Shown here: positions 7,997 through 16,924 of the stretch, one piece after another
Layout of the letters: each line of letters starts with the position of its first letter
How positions within the stretch are numbered: position 1 is the stretch's first letter
Assembly (NCBI GenBank): GCA_004562765.1
Contig: SFRL01000019.1
Coordinates: 1 to 57,305 of the forward strand
Direction: 5' to 3'
Origin: a bacterium
Lineage (GTDB): Bacteria; Bacillota; Clostridia; Lachnospirales; Lachnospiraceae
DNA: 57,305 nucleotides
Program-made: the position numbers and the translations under genes
Notes under the pieces: model-generated
Databases searched by the model: none
Seen by the model: the letters and a program-made list of their open reading frames with translations, nothing else
Told to the model about the DNA's origin: nothing

Positions 7997-9871
7997 TTAT
8001 ACTTCCTTGAAGTCTGCGTCTACGACATCGTCATCTGCAGAAGATGCACCTGCTCCCATGTCAGGACCTGCGCCTGTACCCATATCCGGACCTGCACCGG
8101 CTGCCTGTGCGCCCTCGTACATCTTTGCGAATACCTTCTGTGCGCTCTCCATCAGTTTCTCTTTTGCTGCCTTCATCTCATTGACTGTAGACTCAGACAT
8201 ATTCTCAGCCTCAGGATTTGCATCAACCAATGCCTTCAATGCGTTCAGATCTGCCTCTACTGCAGACTTGTCAGCAGCATCCAGCTTGTCGCCTACCTGA
8301 TCCAGTGCCTGCTGTGTCTGGAAAACGAAAGAATCCGCATCATTTCTGGCGTCGATCGCCTCTTTACGCTTCTTATCCTGTGCCTCATACTCAGCAGCTT
8401 CCTTCACTGCCTTCTCGATCTCATCATCAGACATATTAGAGCCTGCGGTGATCGTAATATGCTGCTCCTTACCGGTTCCAAGATCCTTTGCGGATACATT
8501 TACGATACCGTTTGCATCGATATCGAAGGTAACCTCGATCTGGGGAACGCCACGGCGTGCCGGAGGAATACCATCCAGACGGAACTGTCCGAGAGACTTG
8601 TTATCTCTTGCAAACTGACGCTCACCCTGTACGACATTGATATCTACGGCAGTCTGGTTATCTGCTGCAGTTGAGAAGATCTGACTCTTCTTGGTGGGAA
8701 TTGTCGTATTACGCTCGATCAGTCTGGTAGCGACACCACCCATGGTCTCGATAGACAGTGACAACGGAGTAACATCCAGCAGTAAGATCTCGCCTGCGCC
8801 GGCATCTCCTGCCAGCTTACCACCCTGAATAGATGCACCGATGGCTACACACTCATCGGGATTCAAGCTCTTGCTGGGTTCTTTGCCGGTCAACTGTTTT
8901 ACCTTCTCCTGTACAGCAGGGATACGTGTAGATCCACCAACTAACAGTACCTGACCGAGGTCAGCGTTTGTAAGACCCGCATCCTTCATGGCGTTCTGTA
9001 CCGGGATGGCTGTCTTCTCTACTAAGTCATGTGTCAGCTCATCAAATTTTGCTCTGGTGAGATTCATATCAAAGTGCTTCGGTCCCTCTGCGGTTGCAGT
9101 GATGAACGGCAGGTTGATATTGGTTGTAGTTGCGGAAGAAAGTTCCTTCTTAGCCTTCTCTGCTGCCTCTTTCAGACGCTGCAGAGCCATCTTATCGTTA
9201 GAGAGGTCTACGCCCTCTGCTTTTTTAAACTCATCGATCATCCACTGGGTAATACGATTATCGAAATCGTCTCCTCCTAAACGAGTATCACCGTTGGTAG
9301 ATAATACCTCGATGACACCGTCACCGATCTCAATGATAGATACATCAAATGTACCACCGCCTAAATCGTATACCATGATCTTCTGCTCTTTCTCATTGTC
9401 CAGACCATAAGCAAGCGCTGCTGCGGTGGGCTCGTTGATGATACGCTTTACATCCAGTCCGGCGATCTTTCCGGCATCCTTGGTTGCCTGACGCTGTGCA
9501 TCATTGAAATATGCAGGAACCGTGATAACTGCCTCAGTTACAGACTCACCTAAGTAGCTCTCTGCATCAGCCTTTAACTTCTGCAGGATCATTGCGGAGA
9601 TCTGCTGCGGGCTGTAGTTCTTGTCGTCAATGGCTTTCTTGTAATCAGTTCCCATGTGTCTCTTGATAGAGGAGATGGTCTTCTCTGCGTTGGTAACTGC
9701 CTGACGCTTTGCAGGCTCACCGACCAGACGCTCACCGGTCTTTGTGAATGCCACGATAGACGGTGTTGTTCTTGCTCCTTCCTGATTTGCGATAACGGTG
9801 GGCTTTCCACCTTCCATAACAGCTACACAGCTGTTTGTTGTTCCTAAATCAATACCAATAATTTTGCTCAT
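7997..9871 (-). CDS. dnaK: Chaperone DnaK (Hsp70)
   Basis: 624 residues. Starts MSKIIGIDLGTTNSCVAV; the ATPase motifs VYDLGGGTFDVSII and LLVGGSTRIPAVQ and the substrate-binding domain (LLLDVTPLSLSIETMGG) are intact. The C-terminus has a repeated Gly-Pro-Asp-Met-Gly segment and the conserved acidic end (DDDVVDADFKEV). AGGAGG precedes the ATG. Major heat-shock Hsp70 of the cell, third gene of the CIRCE-controlled operon. Confidence 0.99.
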   Translation of the reverse strand: MSKIIGIDLGTTNSCVAVMEGGKPTVIANQEGARTTPSIVAFTKTGERLVGEPAKRQAVTNAEKTISSIKRHMGTDYKKAIDDKNYSPQQISAMILQKLKADAESYLGESVTEAVITVPAYFNDAQRQATKDAGKIAGLDVKRIINEPTAAALAYGLDNEKEQKIMVYDLGGGTFDVSIIEIGDGVIEVLSTNGDTRLGGDDFDNRITQWMIDEFKKAEGVDLSNDKMALQRLKEAAEKAKKELSSATTTNINLPFITATAEGPKHFDMNLTRAKFDELTHDLVEKTAIPVQNAMKDAGLTNADLGQVLLVGGSTRIPAVQEKVKQLTGKEPSKSLNPDECVAIGASIQGGKLAGDAGAGEILLLDVTPLSLSIETMGGVATRLIERNTTIPTKKSQIFSTAADNQTAVDINVVQGERQFARDNKSLGQFRLDGIPPARRGVPQIEVTFDIDANGIVNVSAKDLGTGKEQHITITAGSNMSDDEIEKAVKEAAEYEAQDKKRKEAIDARNDADSFVFQTQQALDQVGDKLDAADKSAVEADLNALKALVDANPEAENMSESTVNEMKAAKEKLMESAQKVFAKMYEGAQAAGAGPDMGTGAGPDMGAGASSADDDVVDADFKEV

Positions 9872-9921
9872 GATGTTTTCCTCCTACTTGATATATAAAA
9901 AATGTTTTATTACCTGTTTTT

Positions 9922-10617
9922 TTACTGTACGACCGCTACCATACTGTGGCGTACGACTGAATCCCGGTACATGTAGCCCTTCTGCAGTTCCTGTGCCACG
10001 ATGCCGGATTCATACTCCTCGCTCTCCACCTGCATGACTGCGTTGTGATACTCGGGGTCAAATTCCTTGCCGACTGCCTCGATGGGTTTCACATCCAACT
10101 CGGCAAATACAGTCATCATCTGCTTGTAGATCTTATCCATACCGTCCACAAACGCATCGTTTTTCTGTTCTTCGGGGACAGCTGCAAGTCCGCGCTCGAA
10201 ATTATCCACAACCGGAAGAATCTTCTCAATAATACTCTTTGCACCGACCTCATACATCTGGGTCTTTTCCTTCTCGGTACGCTTACGGAAGTTTTCAAAC
10301 TCCGCCATCTGGCGCTTCACCTGATCGGTCAGTTCCTCAATGCGCTCATCACGCTTATCCTTTTTCTTGTCCTTTTTCTTGAAAGGACTCTTTTTCTCAC
10401 CCTTTGAAGCCTGCGCCTCTTCCGGCTCCCCGCCGTCCTGTTCAGCAGCTGTTTCCTCGTTTTCAGCAGTTGCTTCCGCCTCCCCGGCAGATGCTTCTTC
10501 AGCCACCGTTTCCGATTCTCCGGCAGCTTCCTCAGGAGTGGGCTGTCCGGTCTGTTCGTCTAAAACAGTGTCTTCTGCTTCTGTTTCCTGTTCCACTGTT
10601 GTTTTTTCTTCTGCCAT
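9922..10617 (-). CDS. grpE: Nucleotide exchange factor GrpE
   Basis: 231 residues. An unusually long acidic, Glu/Ala-rich N-terminus (about 1-75, then a KKDKKKDKR basic patch) precedes the coiled coil and the beta domain (VVDNFERGLAAVPEEQ, EFDPEYHNAVMQVESEEYESGIVAQELQKGYMYRDSVVRHSMVAV). It releases ADP from DnaK. Standard position between hrcA and dnaK. Confidence 0.97.
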   Translation of the reverse strand: MAEEKTTVEQETEAEDTVLDEQTGQPTPEEAAGESETVAEEASAGEAEATAENEETAAEQDGGEPEEAQASKGEKKSPFKKKDKKKDKRDERIEELTDQVKRQMAEFENFRKRTEKEKTQMYEVGAKSIIEKILPVVDNFERGLAAVPEEQKNDAFVDGMDKIYKQMMTVFAELDVKPIEAVGKEFDPEYHNAVMQVESEEYESGIVAQELQKGYMYRDSVVRHSMVAVVQ

Positions 10618-10654
10618 TTGCAGTCACCTTCCATTTCTATATATACTGATATTT

Positions 10655-11701
10655 CTATTTTTGCTCAGGCGGCTTTTTAAATATACCGTCCAACTGATTT
10701 TTCAATGTTTTCAGATTATCAACTACGTTTTCGTAATCCATACGCTTCGGGCCGATGATTCCGATCGTACCCTTCATGCCCTCGCCAAGCTCATAAGTGG
10801 CAGTTACAACACTGCAATCTTTCATCGTCTGTACCGGTGACTCACTGCCAATATATACCTGAATACCGGTATTTTCCTCATCGGAGAGCGTATCATTCAC
10901 GAGACTGACTAATTGCTGTTTTTCCTCAAATGCAGAGATCAGTTCCTGTGCACGGGAAGAATCTGCCAACTCGGGATATTTGAAAATGTTTGTAGCGCCG
11001 CTGGTGTAGATTTCCAGATCCTCATCCTCGGAAACGGATTCGGCGATCGCATCCAATACCTTGCTCACGATCTCGCTGTGAATACCTGCCTGTTCTTTTA
11101 GCTTGGCAATGGTTGCGAGATTGATCTGATTCAATGCCAGTCCGTTCAGGCTTGTGTTTAACAACAAATTCAGCTTCAGAATCTGTTCATTGTCCAGCCC
11201 GCTCAGATCGGTACGGATGATCTTGTTCTTTACGATGTTTCCCTCCAGCACGATCACTGCCAGAAGCTGCTCCTCATCCACCTGTGAGAGCTGAATGAAT
11301 TTCAGCTTGCCCTGCTGATACTGAGGTGCGGTGATCATTGTGGCATAATTCGTATTTGTTGCCAGCATCTTTACCACCTGCTTCAGCACCTGCTCCATCT
11401 TCTCGGTCCGCTCGATAACGAAATCCTTCATCTCGGATACTTCGCGGTCCTTTTCCTCCATCAGATTATCTACATAAAAGCGATAGCCCTTGTCGGAAGG
11501 GATTCGACCGGCGGAAGTATGCGGCTGAACGATGTAGCCAAGTTCCTCCAGATCGGACATCTCATTGCGGATCGTTGCGGAACTCAGGTTCAGATCCGTG
11601 TATTTGGAGATGGTACGGGAACCAACCGGTTCACCGGTCTCCAGATATGTCTGAATGATTGCCTTTAAAATTTTTGTTTTTCTCTCGTCTAAGTGCTCCA
11701 T
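10655..11701 (-). CDS. hrcA: Heat-inducible transcription repressor HrcA
   Basis: 348 residues from ATG 11701, which follows AGAGGTG; an upstream ATG would read through the CIRCE element. N-terminal winged helix (TKILKAIIQTYLETGEPVGSRTISKYTDLNLSSATIRNEMSDLEELGYI) and the HrcA dimerisation/GAF-like domain. It represses class I heat-shock genes by binding CIRCE and depends on GroE for folding in studied Firmicutes. First gene of the operon, so it controls itself through the CIRCE just upstream. Confidence 0.97.
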   Translation of the reverse strand: MEHLDERKTKILKAIIQTYLETGEPVGSRTISKYTDLNLSSATIRNEMSDLEELGYIVQPHTSAGRIPSDKGYRFYVDNLMEEKDREVSEMKDFVIERTEKMEQVLKQVVKMLATNTNYATMITAPQYQQGKLKFIQLSQVDEEQLLAVIVLEGNIVKNKIIRTDLSGLDNEQILKLNLLLNTSLNGLALNQINLATIAKLKEQAGIHSEIVSKVLDAIAESVSEDEDLEIYTSGATNIFKYPELADSSRAQELISAFEEKQQLVSLVNDTLSDEENTGIQVYIGSESPVQTMKDCSVVTATYELGEGMKGTIGIIGPKRMDYENVVDNLKTLKNQLDGIFKKPPEQK

Positions 11702-11730
11702 GGATTCACCTCTGATTTTCGGGGGTGTTA

Positions 11731-11757
11731 TTAGCACTCATCAAAAAGGAGTGCTAA
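11731..11757. promoter_or_regulatory. CIRCE element (HrcA operator)
   Basis: Perfect TTAGCACTC-N9-GAGTGCTAA, 30 bases upstream of hrcA and just downstream of the promoter -10. Matches the established CIRCE consensus exactly. Confidence 0.98.
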
Positions 11758-11771
11758 TCGTTTCTGTAACT

Positions 11772-11800
11772 AAGATAGCACTGCCGCATCATAATGTCAA
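11772..11800 (-). promoter_or_regulatory. Sigma-A promoter of the hrcA-grpE-dnaK-dnaJ operon
   Basis: Minus-strand TTGACA (11800-11795), 17-base spacer, TATCTT (11777-11772). Transcription would begin right at the CIRCE element, which fits repression by HrcA. Confidence 0.88.
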
Positions 11801-11831
11801 CACTTAATTTATGAAAAAATATGAAATTGAA

Positions 11832-11871
11832 AAAATACCCTGCGATCTGCAGCATGTACAGATTGCAGGGT
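11832..11871 (-). terminator. Intrinsic terminator of the thioesterase transcript
   Basis: Minus-strand stem ACCCTGCAATCTG / CAGATCGCAGGGT with one mismatch (arms 11871-11859 and 11849-11837) followed by ATTTTTT. It insulates the upstream genes from the hrcA promoter. Confidence 0.85.
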
Positions 11872-11884
11872 GCTTTGTATATCC

Positions 11885-12274
11885 TTATGCATCCTTTTTA
11901 GCATTCGCTTTTGCCTGAAATTTCTCATTCTGAATAATGAATCGCTCGTGCTTTCCTTCGCCTACCACGCCCTTCGCATCACTTGCAGTCACTTCAAACA
12001 CAAGACGCCGTCCGTCCACTTCTACCAAGGTGGACTCACAGGTTACTTCCATGCCTACAGGGGTCGGAGCAGTGTGCCTGATCTCCAACAGCGTGCCAAC
12101 CGTTCCGCAGCCCTCTTCCAACTCACCTGCCACACTTCGCCAGCAGGTCTCCTCCATGAGCGCGATCAGCGCGGGCGTGGCAAACACTTCCAGTGTCCCG
12201 CTGCCCATCGTTTTTGCGGTATTACTCTCGTTTACGATTACGGTTTTTGTTCCTTTGATTCCTGTTTCTAACAT
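11885..12274 (-). CDS. Hotdog-fold thioesterase, FlK-like
   Basis: 129 residues from ATG 12274 (AAGGAG upstream). The pattern ATPALIALMEETCW with EIRHTAPTPVGMEVTCES matches the fluoroacetyl-CoA thioesterase-like branch of the hotdog superfamily, in which Thr, Glu and His form the active site. Many housekeeping members hydrolyse unknown acyl-CoAs, so a defence against fluoroacetate should not be assumed. It shares a transcript with the AAA ATPase upstream (39-base gap). Confidence 0.8.
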   Translation of the reverse strand: MLETGIKGTKTVIVNESNTAKTMGSGTLEVFATPALIALMEETCWRSVAGELEEGCGTVGTLLEIRHTAPTPVGMEVTCESTLVEVDGRRLVFEVTASDAKGVVGEGKHERFIIQNEKFQAKANAKKDA

Positions 12275-12313
12275 AATCTGTACTCCTTCTCTTTCCAATA
12301 TTCCGCATGATTA

Positions 12314-13732
12314 CTATGCAAACAGATCATCCAGCACGATCACTGACTGAACATTCTTTGCATACGAGTTGTCAACCATTCCATACGTGGTGATCAATGT
12401 CGGGTAGATCGCATATTTTGTCCCTGTTTTCAGCACCAAGTCATTGATCTTGTTCCGAATACTTCTGTCCACTTTTTCCGTAATGGTATATTCAGATCCG
12501 GAATACTTCATTTCACATAAATTGATCACCTGATCTTTTCTGGTTATCAACAGATCTATTTGCGAACCAAATATTCCCTTATCAGGATCCGCCTTACAAT
12601 ACCATGAATTCACTTCCGTCAGCACGCCCGAAATCCCAAGCTTCATTTTTATCTGGTCAATATGCTCCATGCAGACCCGCTCAAACGCAAGCCCCATCCA
12701 TGTGTTCACCATAGGTGTGTTGATCTGATTCGACCAGAAATGTTCATCCGTAGGGTCATTCTTTAAAAATTGAAAATGGAATAACGTAAAACAATCGATC
12801 AACTGATATACCGCATGTTTTTTCTTCATTCCAAATGCGTAATACCGTCTGATAAAGCCACAGCTTTCCAGTTCTCCCAGTTTTGTCGTCAGGTCACCGG
12901 AATTAGGGATTCCCGAACCTTCGATCAGCTCTTCTCTTGTCATTCCTGCTTTTTTCGTGCCAAGTGTTTCAATGATCCTGACATAGGTTTCCGGCTTTTT
13001 AAATACGGATGCATACAAATACTTAAATTCGTCCCGCAGGGGGGCATCCTTGGAAAACAGCACGTGGTCAATATTCTGTGACAGACTCAGCCCTTTCTTT
13101 AAAAATCCCCAATAAAAAGGCACACCTCCGAAGATCATATAATATTGAAGGATCTGATTCCGGTTAAATGCCATCCCGGCAGACTGAACATATTCTTCAC
13201 ACTCTCGCAAGGTAAAAGGTTTCAGATTGATCTGCTCTGTCAGGCGGTTATACAATCCGCCTTTATTGTGGACCACCTTTGAAAGCATCCACGACGTAGC
13301 GGATGCACATACGATCAGCACAACATCTTTTCTGGCTGACGCAAAACCATTCCAAAAATTTTCTAATGCGACCATCAGATCACATTTTTGTGTATCCATC
13401 CAGGACAATTCATCAATGAATACAACCTTTCTTTTCTCATGCGACTGCCTGATCACATCCTTCAGTCCCTCAAAAGCCTCCAGCCAATTGGAGGGCTTGT
13501 GTTCCAATTGATAACCGGCATCTTTCAGCGAGGAAACAAATGCAAACAGCTGCTCCTTCATCCCGCCTTCCGACAAACCTGCGTGTTGAAACGTGAACCG
13601 GTAACCACAGGTCTCCCGGATCAAAAACGTTTTGCCCACTCTCCTGCGCCCGTAGACCGCTACAAAATGTGAGCTGTCGTCTTGTAATACATGATTTAGC
13701 AATTCTATTTCTCTTTTACGTCCTACAAGCAT
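12314..13732 (-). CDS. ATPase_2-family AAA ATPase with PD-(D/E)XK-like tail
   Basis: 472 residues. Walker A is YGRRRVGKT (about 27-35) and Walker B KVVFIDELSW (about 102-111), as in the archaeal-type ATPase_2 (PF01637) group. A winged-helix region follows (MTREELIEGSGIPNSGDLTTKLGELESCGFI), then a C-terminal DUF234-like segment with SQIDLLITRKDQVINLCEMKYS, a good D-x(n)-ExK nuclease signature. Function of these proteins is unknown; they are scattered, multi-copy and horizontally mobile in gut Clostridia and Bacteroidetes. Confidence 0.85.
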   Translation of the reverse strand: MLVGRKREIELLNHVLQDDSSHFVAVYGRRRVGKTFLIRETCGYRFTFQHAGLSEGGMKEQLFAFVSSLKDAGYQLEHKPSNWLEAFEGLKDVIRQSHEKRKVVFIDELSWMDTQKCDLMVALENFWNGFASARKDVVLIVCASATSWMLSKVVHNKGGLYNRLTEQINLKPFTLRECEEYVQSAGMAFNRNQILQYYMIFGGVPFYWGFLKKGLSLSQNIDHVLFSKDAPLRDEFKYLYASVFKKPETYVRIIETLGTKKAGMTREELIEGSGIPNSGDLTTKLGELESCGFIRRYYAFGMKKKHAVYQLIDCFTLFHFQFLKNDPTDEHFWSNQINTPMVNTWMGLAFERVCMEHIDQIKMKLGISGVLTEVNSWYCKADPDKGIFGSQIDLLITRKDQVINLCEMKYSGSEYTITEKVDRSIRNKINDLVLKTGTKYAIYPTLITTYGMVDNSYAKNVQSVIVLDDLFA

Positions 13733-13824
13733 GTTTTCTCCTATACTCTTCTTAATCTCTATTTTTTCATATCTTTAAGAAAAGTTTACCACCATTTTTC
13801 CAAGAAATCAACCGTATATCCAGT

Positions 13825-13870
13825 TATAGTCTACTTAATCTTTGTTTTTATACTGATTAAGTAGACTATA
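13825..13870. repeat. 16-bp perfect inverted repeat upstream of the ATPase gene
   Basis: TATAGTCTACTTAATC (13825-13840) and its exact inverse (13855-13870) around a 14-base A/T-rich loop. It lies between the hemW stop and the ATPase start. No T-run follows on the minus strand, so it is not a classic terminator; an operator or transposon-related end are alternatives. Confidence 0.75.
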
Positions 13871-13918
13871 GACAATTCACTTATTCCACACCGAGCCACA
13901 CGCCGGTGTCTGCGCAGC

Positions 13919-15058
13919 TCACAGAAACCGATACAGCACCTGGTTGCTCACATCCCGCCCGTAGGGTGTCAGCCGGTAATGTGTTCCGGTATCAGCGAGC
14001 AATTCCTGAGCGGTCAGTTCTTTCAGCACATCGCCGTAGACTGCCTCTGCGCTCAACCCGAAGCGACGCACAAACTCTGCCTTTGCAACCCCTGCTGTCA
14101 TGCGAAGCCCCAAATAAAAGAACTCTGCCATGCGGTCAGCCTTTGACAGATGCTGGACTTCGCGGGGGGCAAAATCCTCTTCCAGATACGCACGCAGATC
14201 CGTCGTATTGCAAAAACGGTTTTCTTCTATATAAGAAGAAGCGCCAAGTCCCAGACCCAGATACTCCTCGCCGGTCCAGTAACCGATATTATGACGACAT
14301 GAAAATCCCGCCTTCGCATAGTTGGATATTTCATAACGCTCATAACCGTAATCCGCCAGCAGTGCCCCGGTCAGCTCATACATGGCGCGCTCACTCTCCT
14401 CGCTCGGCAGCACATGCGGCTCTTCTCCCTCATCACGCAGCTTTTCGTCCGCCCGATACTGTTCATAAAAGGGCGTGCCCTCCTCAATGATGAGGCTGTA
14501 CGCGGAAATATGTTCCGGGTGCAGTGATAGCACCTGATGCAGTGTCTTTTCATAGGAAGTGATCGTCTGACCCGGCAGCGCACTCATCAGATCCACATTC
14601 ACGTTACGGATCCCCGCCTCCCGCACCAGACCATAGCTGCGCAGAAAATCATCGTAAGTATGGATGCGCCCCAACAGACGCAGTTCCCGCTCTGATGCGG
14701 ACTGCAAGCCCAGACTTACCCGGTTCACGCCCCCGTCCGCAAGGGCCCGCGCTTTTCCTGCCGTGATCGTACCGGGATTTGCCTCAACCGTGATCTCCGC
14801 ACCGGCCGCCAGCGCAAAATGCTCCTGTACTGCCGCCAGCAGGCGAGACAACTGCTCGATGCGCAGGATCGTCGGCGTTCCCCCGCCGATAAAGACCGTA
14901 TCGATCACTCTATTTTTAAAAGAAGCAGCCTGCCTCACAAGCTGCTTCTCCAGACATTCCATATAGCGCCCGATCGTGTCCTGATCCGCCGGTGCGGACA
15001 GGAAGTCACAGTAGGCACATTTTCTTACGCAAAACGGAATATGGATATAGAGTTCCAT
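13919..15058 (-). CDS. hemW: Radical SAM heme chaperone HemW
   Basis: 379 residues. Begins MELYIHIPFCVRKCAYCDF with the radical-SAM CxxxCxxC cluster motif and continues with FIGGGTPTIL and the HemN_C domain near the end. HemW, long misnamed oxygen-independent coproporphyrinogen oxidase, lacks the extra HemN N-terminal segment, as here, and is thought to insert heme into respiratory proteins. It lies 24 bases after lepA, the conserved Firmicute order. Confidence 0.93.
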   Translation of the reverse strand: MELYIHIPFCVRKCAYCDFLSAPADQDTIGRYMECLEKQLVRQAASFKNRVIDTVFIGGGTPTILRIEQLSRLLAAVQEHFALAAGAEITVEANPGTITAGKARALADGGVNRVSLGLQSASERELRLLGRIHTYDDFLRSYGLVREAGIRNVNVDLMSALPGQTITSYEKTLHQVLSLHPEHISAYSLIIEEGTPFYEQYRADEKLRDEGEEPHVLPSEESERAMYELTGALLADYGYERYEISNYAKAGFSCRHNIGYWTGEEYLGLGLGASSYIEENRFCNTTDLRAYLEEDFAPREVQHLSKADRMAEFFYLGLRMTAGVAKAEFVRRFGLSAEAVYGDVLKELTAQELLADTGTHYRLTPYGRDVSNQVLYRFL

Positions 15059-15082
15059 AATTGTTCGTTCCTCACATACTAC

Positions 15083-16894
15083 TTACTTTCCTTCATCCAA
15101 CTTCAACACGCTCATGAACGCTTCCTGCGGGATCTCTACATTGCCCACCTGACGCATACGCTTTTTACCCTCTTTCTGCTTCTCCAGCAACTTTTTCTTA
15201 CGGGTAATGTCGCCGCCGTAACATTTTGCCAGCACATCCTTGCGCACCGCCTTAACGGTCTCGCGGGCAATGATCTTACTGCCAACGGCTGCCTGAATGG
15301 GAATCTCAAACAAATGTCTCGGTATCTCTTCCTTTAGCCGCTCGCACATCCGTCTGCCACGCTCATATGCAGTTCCTGCAAAGACGATAAAGGACAGAGC
15401 ATCCACCGGCTCGTGGTTGATCAGAATATCCAGTTTCACCAGATCGGAACGCACATAACCCTTCATCTCATAATCGAAGGAAGCATATCCACGCGAGCGT
15501 GATTTCAGCGCATCAAAGAAATCATAGATGATCTCGTTGAGCGGTAGATCGTATTTGAGCACTGCACGGGTCTCCTCAATGTATTCCATGCTGATATATA
15601 CACCCCGGCGTTCCTGACACAGGTCCATGATCGAGCCGATAAATTCACTGGTCACCATGATCTCAGCAGAGACAAAGGGTTCTTCCATATACTCGATCTC
15701 CGAAGGATCCGGAAGATTGGAAGGATTGGTCAGATCAATCACTTCTCCGTCCGTCTTGTGTACCTTATAAATAACGCCCGGAGCAGTCGTCACCAGATCC
15801 AGATTGTACTCGCGTTCCAGACGCTCCTGAATGATCTCCAGATGAAGCAGTCCCAGGAAACCACAGCGGAAACCAAATCCCAGCGCCACAGATGTCTCCG
15901 GTTCAAACTGAAGCGACGCATCGTTGAGCTGCAGCTTTTCCAGCGCATCACGAAGATCCGGATATTTGGCACTGTCGGCGGGATAAAGTCCGCAGTAAAC
16001 CATCGGATTTACTTTCTTATAGCCCGGCAGCGGTTCTGCACACGGACGGTTTGCGTCCGTCACTGTATCACCCACGCGGGTATCTTTTACATTTTTCAGG
16101 GAAGCCGTGATATATCCTACCATACCGGCCTGAAGTTCGTCACATGGAATAAACTGTCCGGCTCCGAAATATCCGACCTCCACCACCTCTGCCTTCGCTC
16201 CGGTCGCCATCATGAGCATCGTCATTCCCGGCTTGATCGTGCCCTCTTTGATCCGGCAGAAGACAATGACACCCTTATAGGAATCATAGAGCGAGTCAAA
16301 GATCAGCGCCTGCAGCGGTGCTGAAGGATCACCGGTCGGCGCGGGCAGCTTGTGCACGATCGCCTCCAGAACATCCTCGATATTTTCTCCGGTCTTTGCC
16401 GAGATGCGGGGTGCGTCCTGCGCCTCGATCCCGATCACATCCTCGATCTCATTCGCCACGAAATCCGGTCTTGCGCTGGGCAGATCGATCTTGTTGATGA
16501 CCGGAAATACCTCCAGATCATGATCAAGCGCCAGATACACATTTGCCAGTGTCTGAGCCTCAATGCCCTGTGCCGCGTCCACCACGAGGATCGCACCGTC
16601 ACATGCTGCCAGCGAGCGGGAAACCTCATAGGTAAAGTCCACATGTCCCGGTGTATCGATCAGGTTAAAAATATATTCCTCTCCATCCTGTGCCTTGTAT
16701 ACAATACGCACTGCCTGGGATTTGATCGTAATGCCTCGTTCGCGTTCCAGATCCATGTTGTCCAGCACCTGGCTCTGCATCTCACGGCTGGTAAGCAGAC
16801 CGGTTTTTTCGATGATACGGTCTGCCAGTGTGGATTTTCCGTGATCAATATGTGCCACAATACAAAAGTTTCGAATCTTACTCTGATCAATCAT
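15083..16894 (-). CDS. lepA: Elongation factor 4 (LepA) GTPase
   Basis: 603 residues, standard length. G1 AHIDHGKST, G3 DTPGHVDF, G4 NKIDLPSA, plus the LepA-specific C-terminus (EIPIQAAVGSKIIARETVKAVRKDVLAKCYGGDITRKKKLLEKQKEGKKRM). Ribosome-binding GTPase linked to translocation and initiation quality. GGAGAG precedes the ATG. Confidence 0.98.
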   Translation of the reverse strand: MIDQSKIRNFCIVAHIDHGKSTLADRIIEKTGLLTSREMQSQVLDNMDLERERGITIKSQAVRIVYKAQDGEEYIFNLIDTPGHVDFTYEVSRSLAACDGAILVVDAAQGIEAQTLANVYLALDHDLEVFPVINKIDLPSARPDFVANEIEDVIGIEAQDAPRISAKTGENIEDVLEAIVHKLPAPTGDPSAPLQALIFDSLYDSYKGVIVFCRIKEGTIKPGMTMLMMATGAKAEVVEVGYFGAGQFIPCDELQAGMVGYITASLKNVKDTRVGDTVTDANRPCAEPLPGYKKVNPMVYCGLYPADSAKYPDLRDALEKLQLNDASLQFEPETSVALGFGFRCGFLGLLHLEIIQERLEREYNLDLVTTAPGVIYKVHKTDGEVIDLTNPSNLPDPSEIEYMEEPFVSAEIMVTSEFIGSIMDLCQERRGVYISMEYIEETRAVLKYDLPLNEIIYDFFDALKSRSRGYASFDYEMKGYVRSDLVKLDILINHEPVDALSFIVFAGTAYERGRRMCERLKEEIPRHLFEIPIQAAVGSKIIARETVKAVRKDVLAKCYGGDITRKKKLLEKQKEGKKRMRQVGNVEIPQEAFMSVLKLDEGK

Positions 16895-16924
16895 AATGAA
16901 AATTTCTCTCCTGTTATTACGTTT

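Noticed and set aside
10340..10840. Ser/Ala-rich plus-strand frame at grpE
   Set aside because: It is the antisense of the acidic GrpE N-terminus; the low complexity comes from that.
11885..12274. Dedicated fluoroacetate resistance
   Set aside because: The fold is FlK-like, but no organofluorine genes are near and such homologues are widespread in non-producers.
13919..15058. Oxygen-independent coproporphyrinogen III oxidase (HemN)
   Set aside because: It lacks the HemN-specific N-terminal extension and lies next to lepA, the standard place of HemW.
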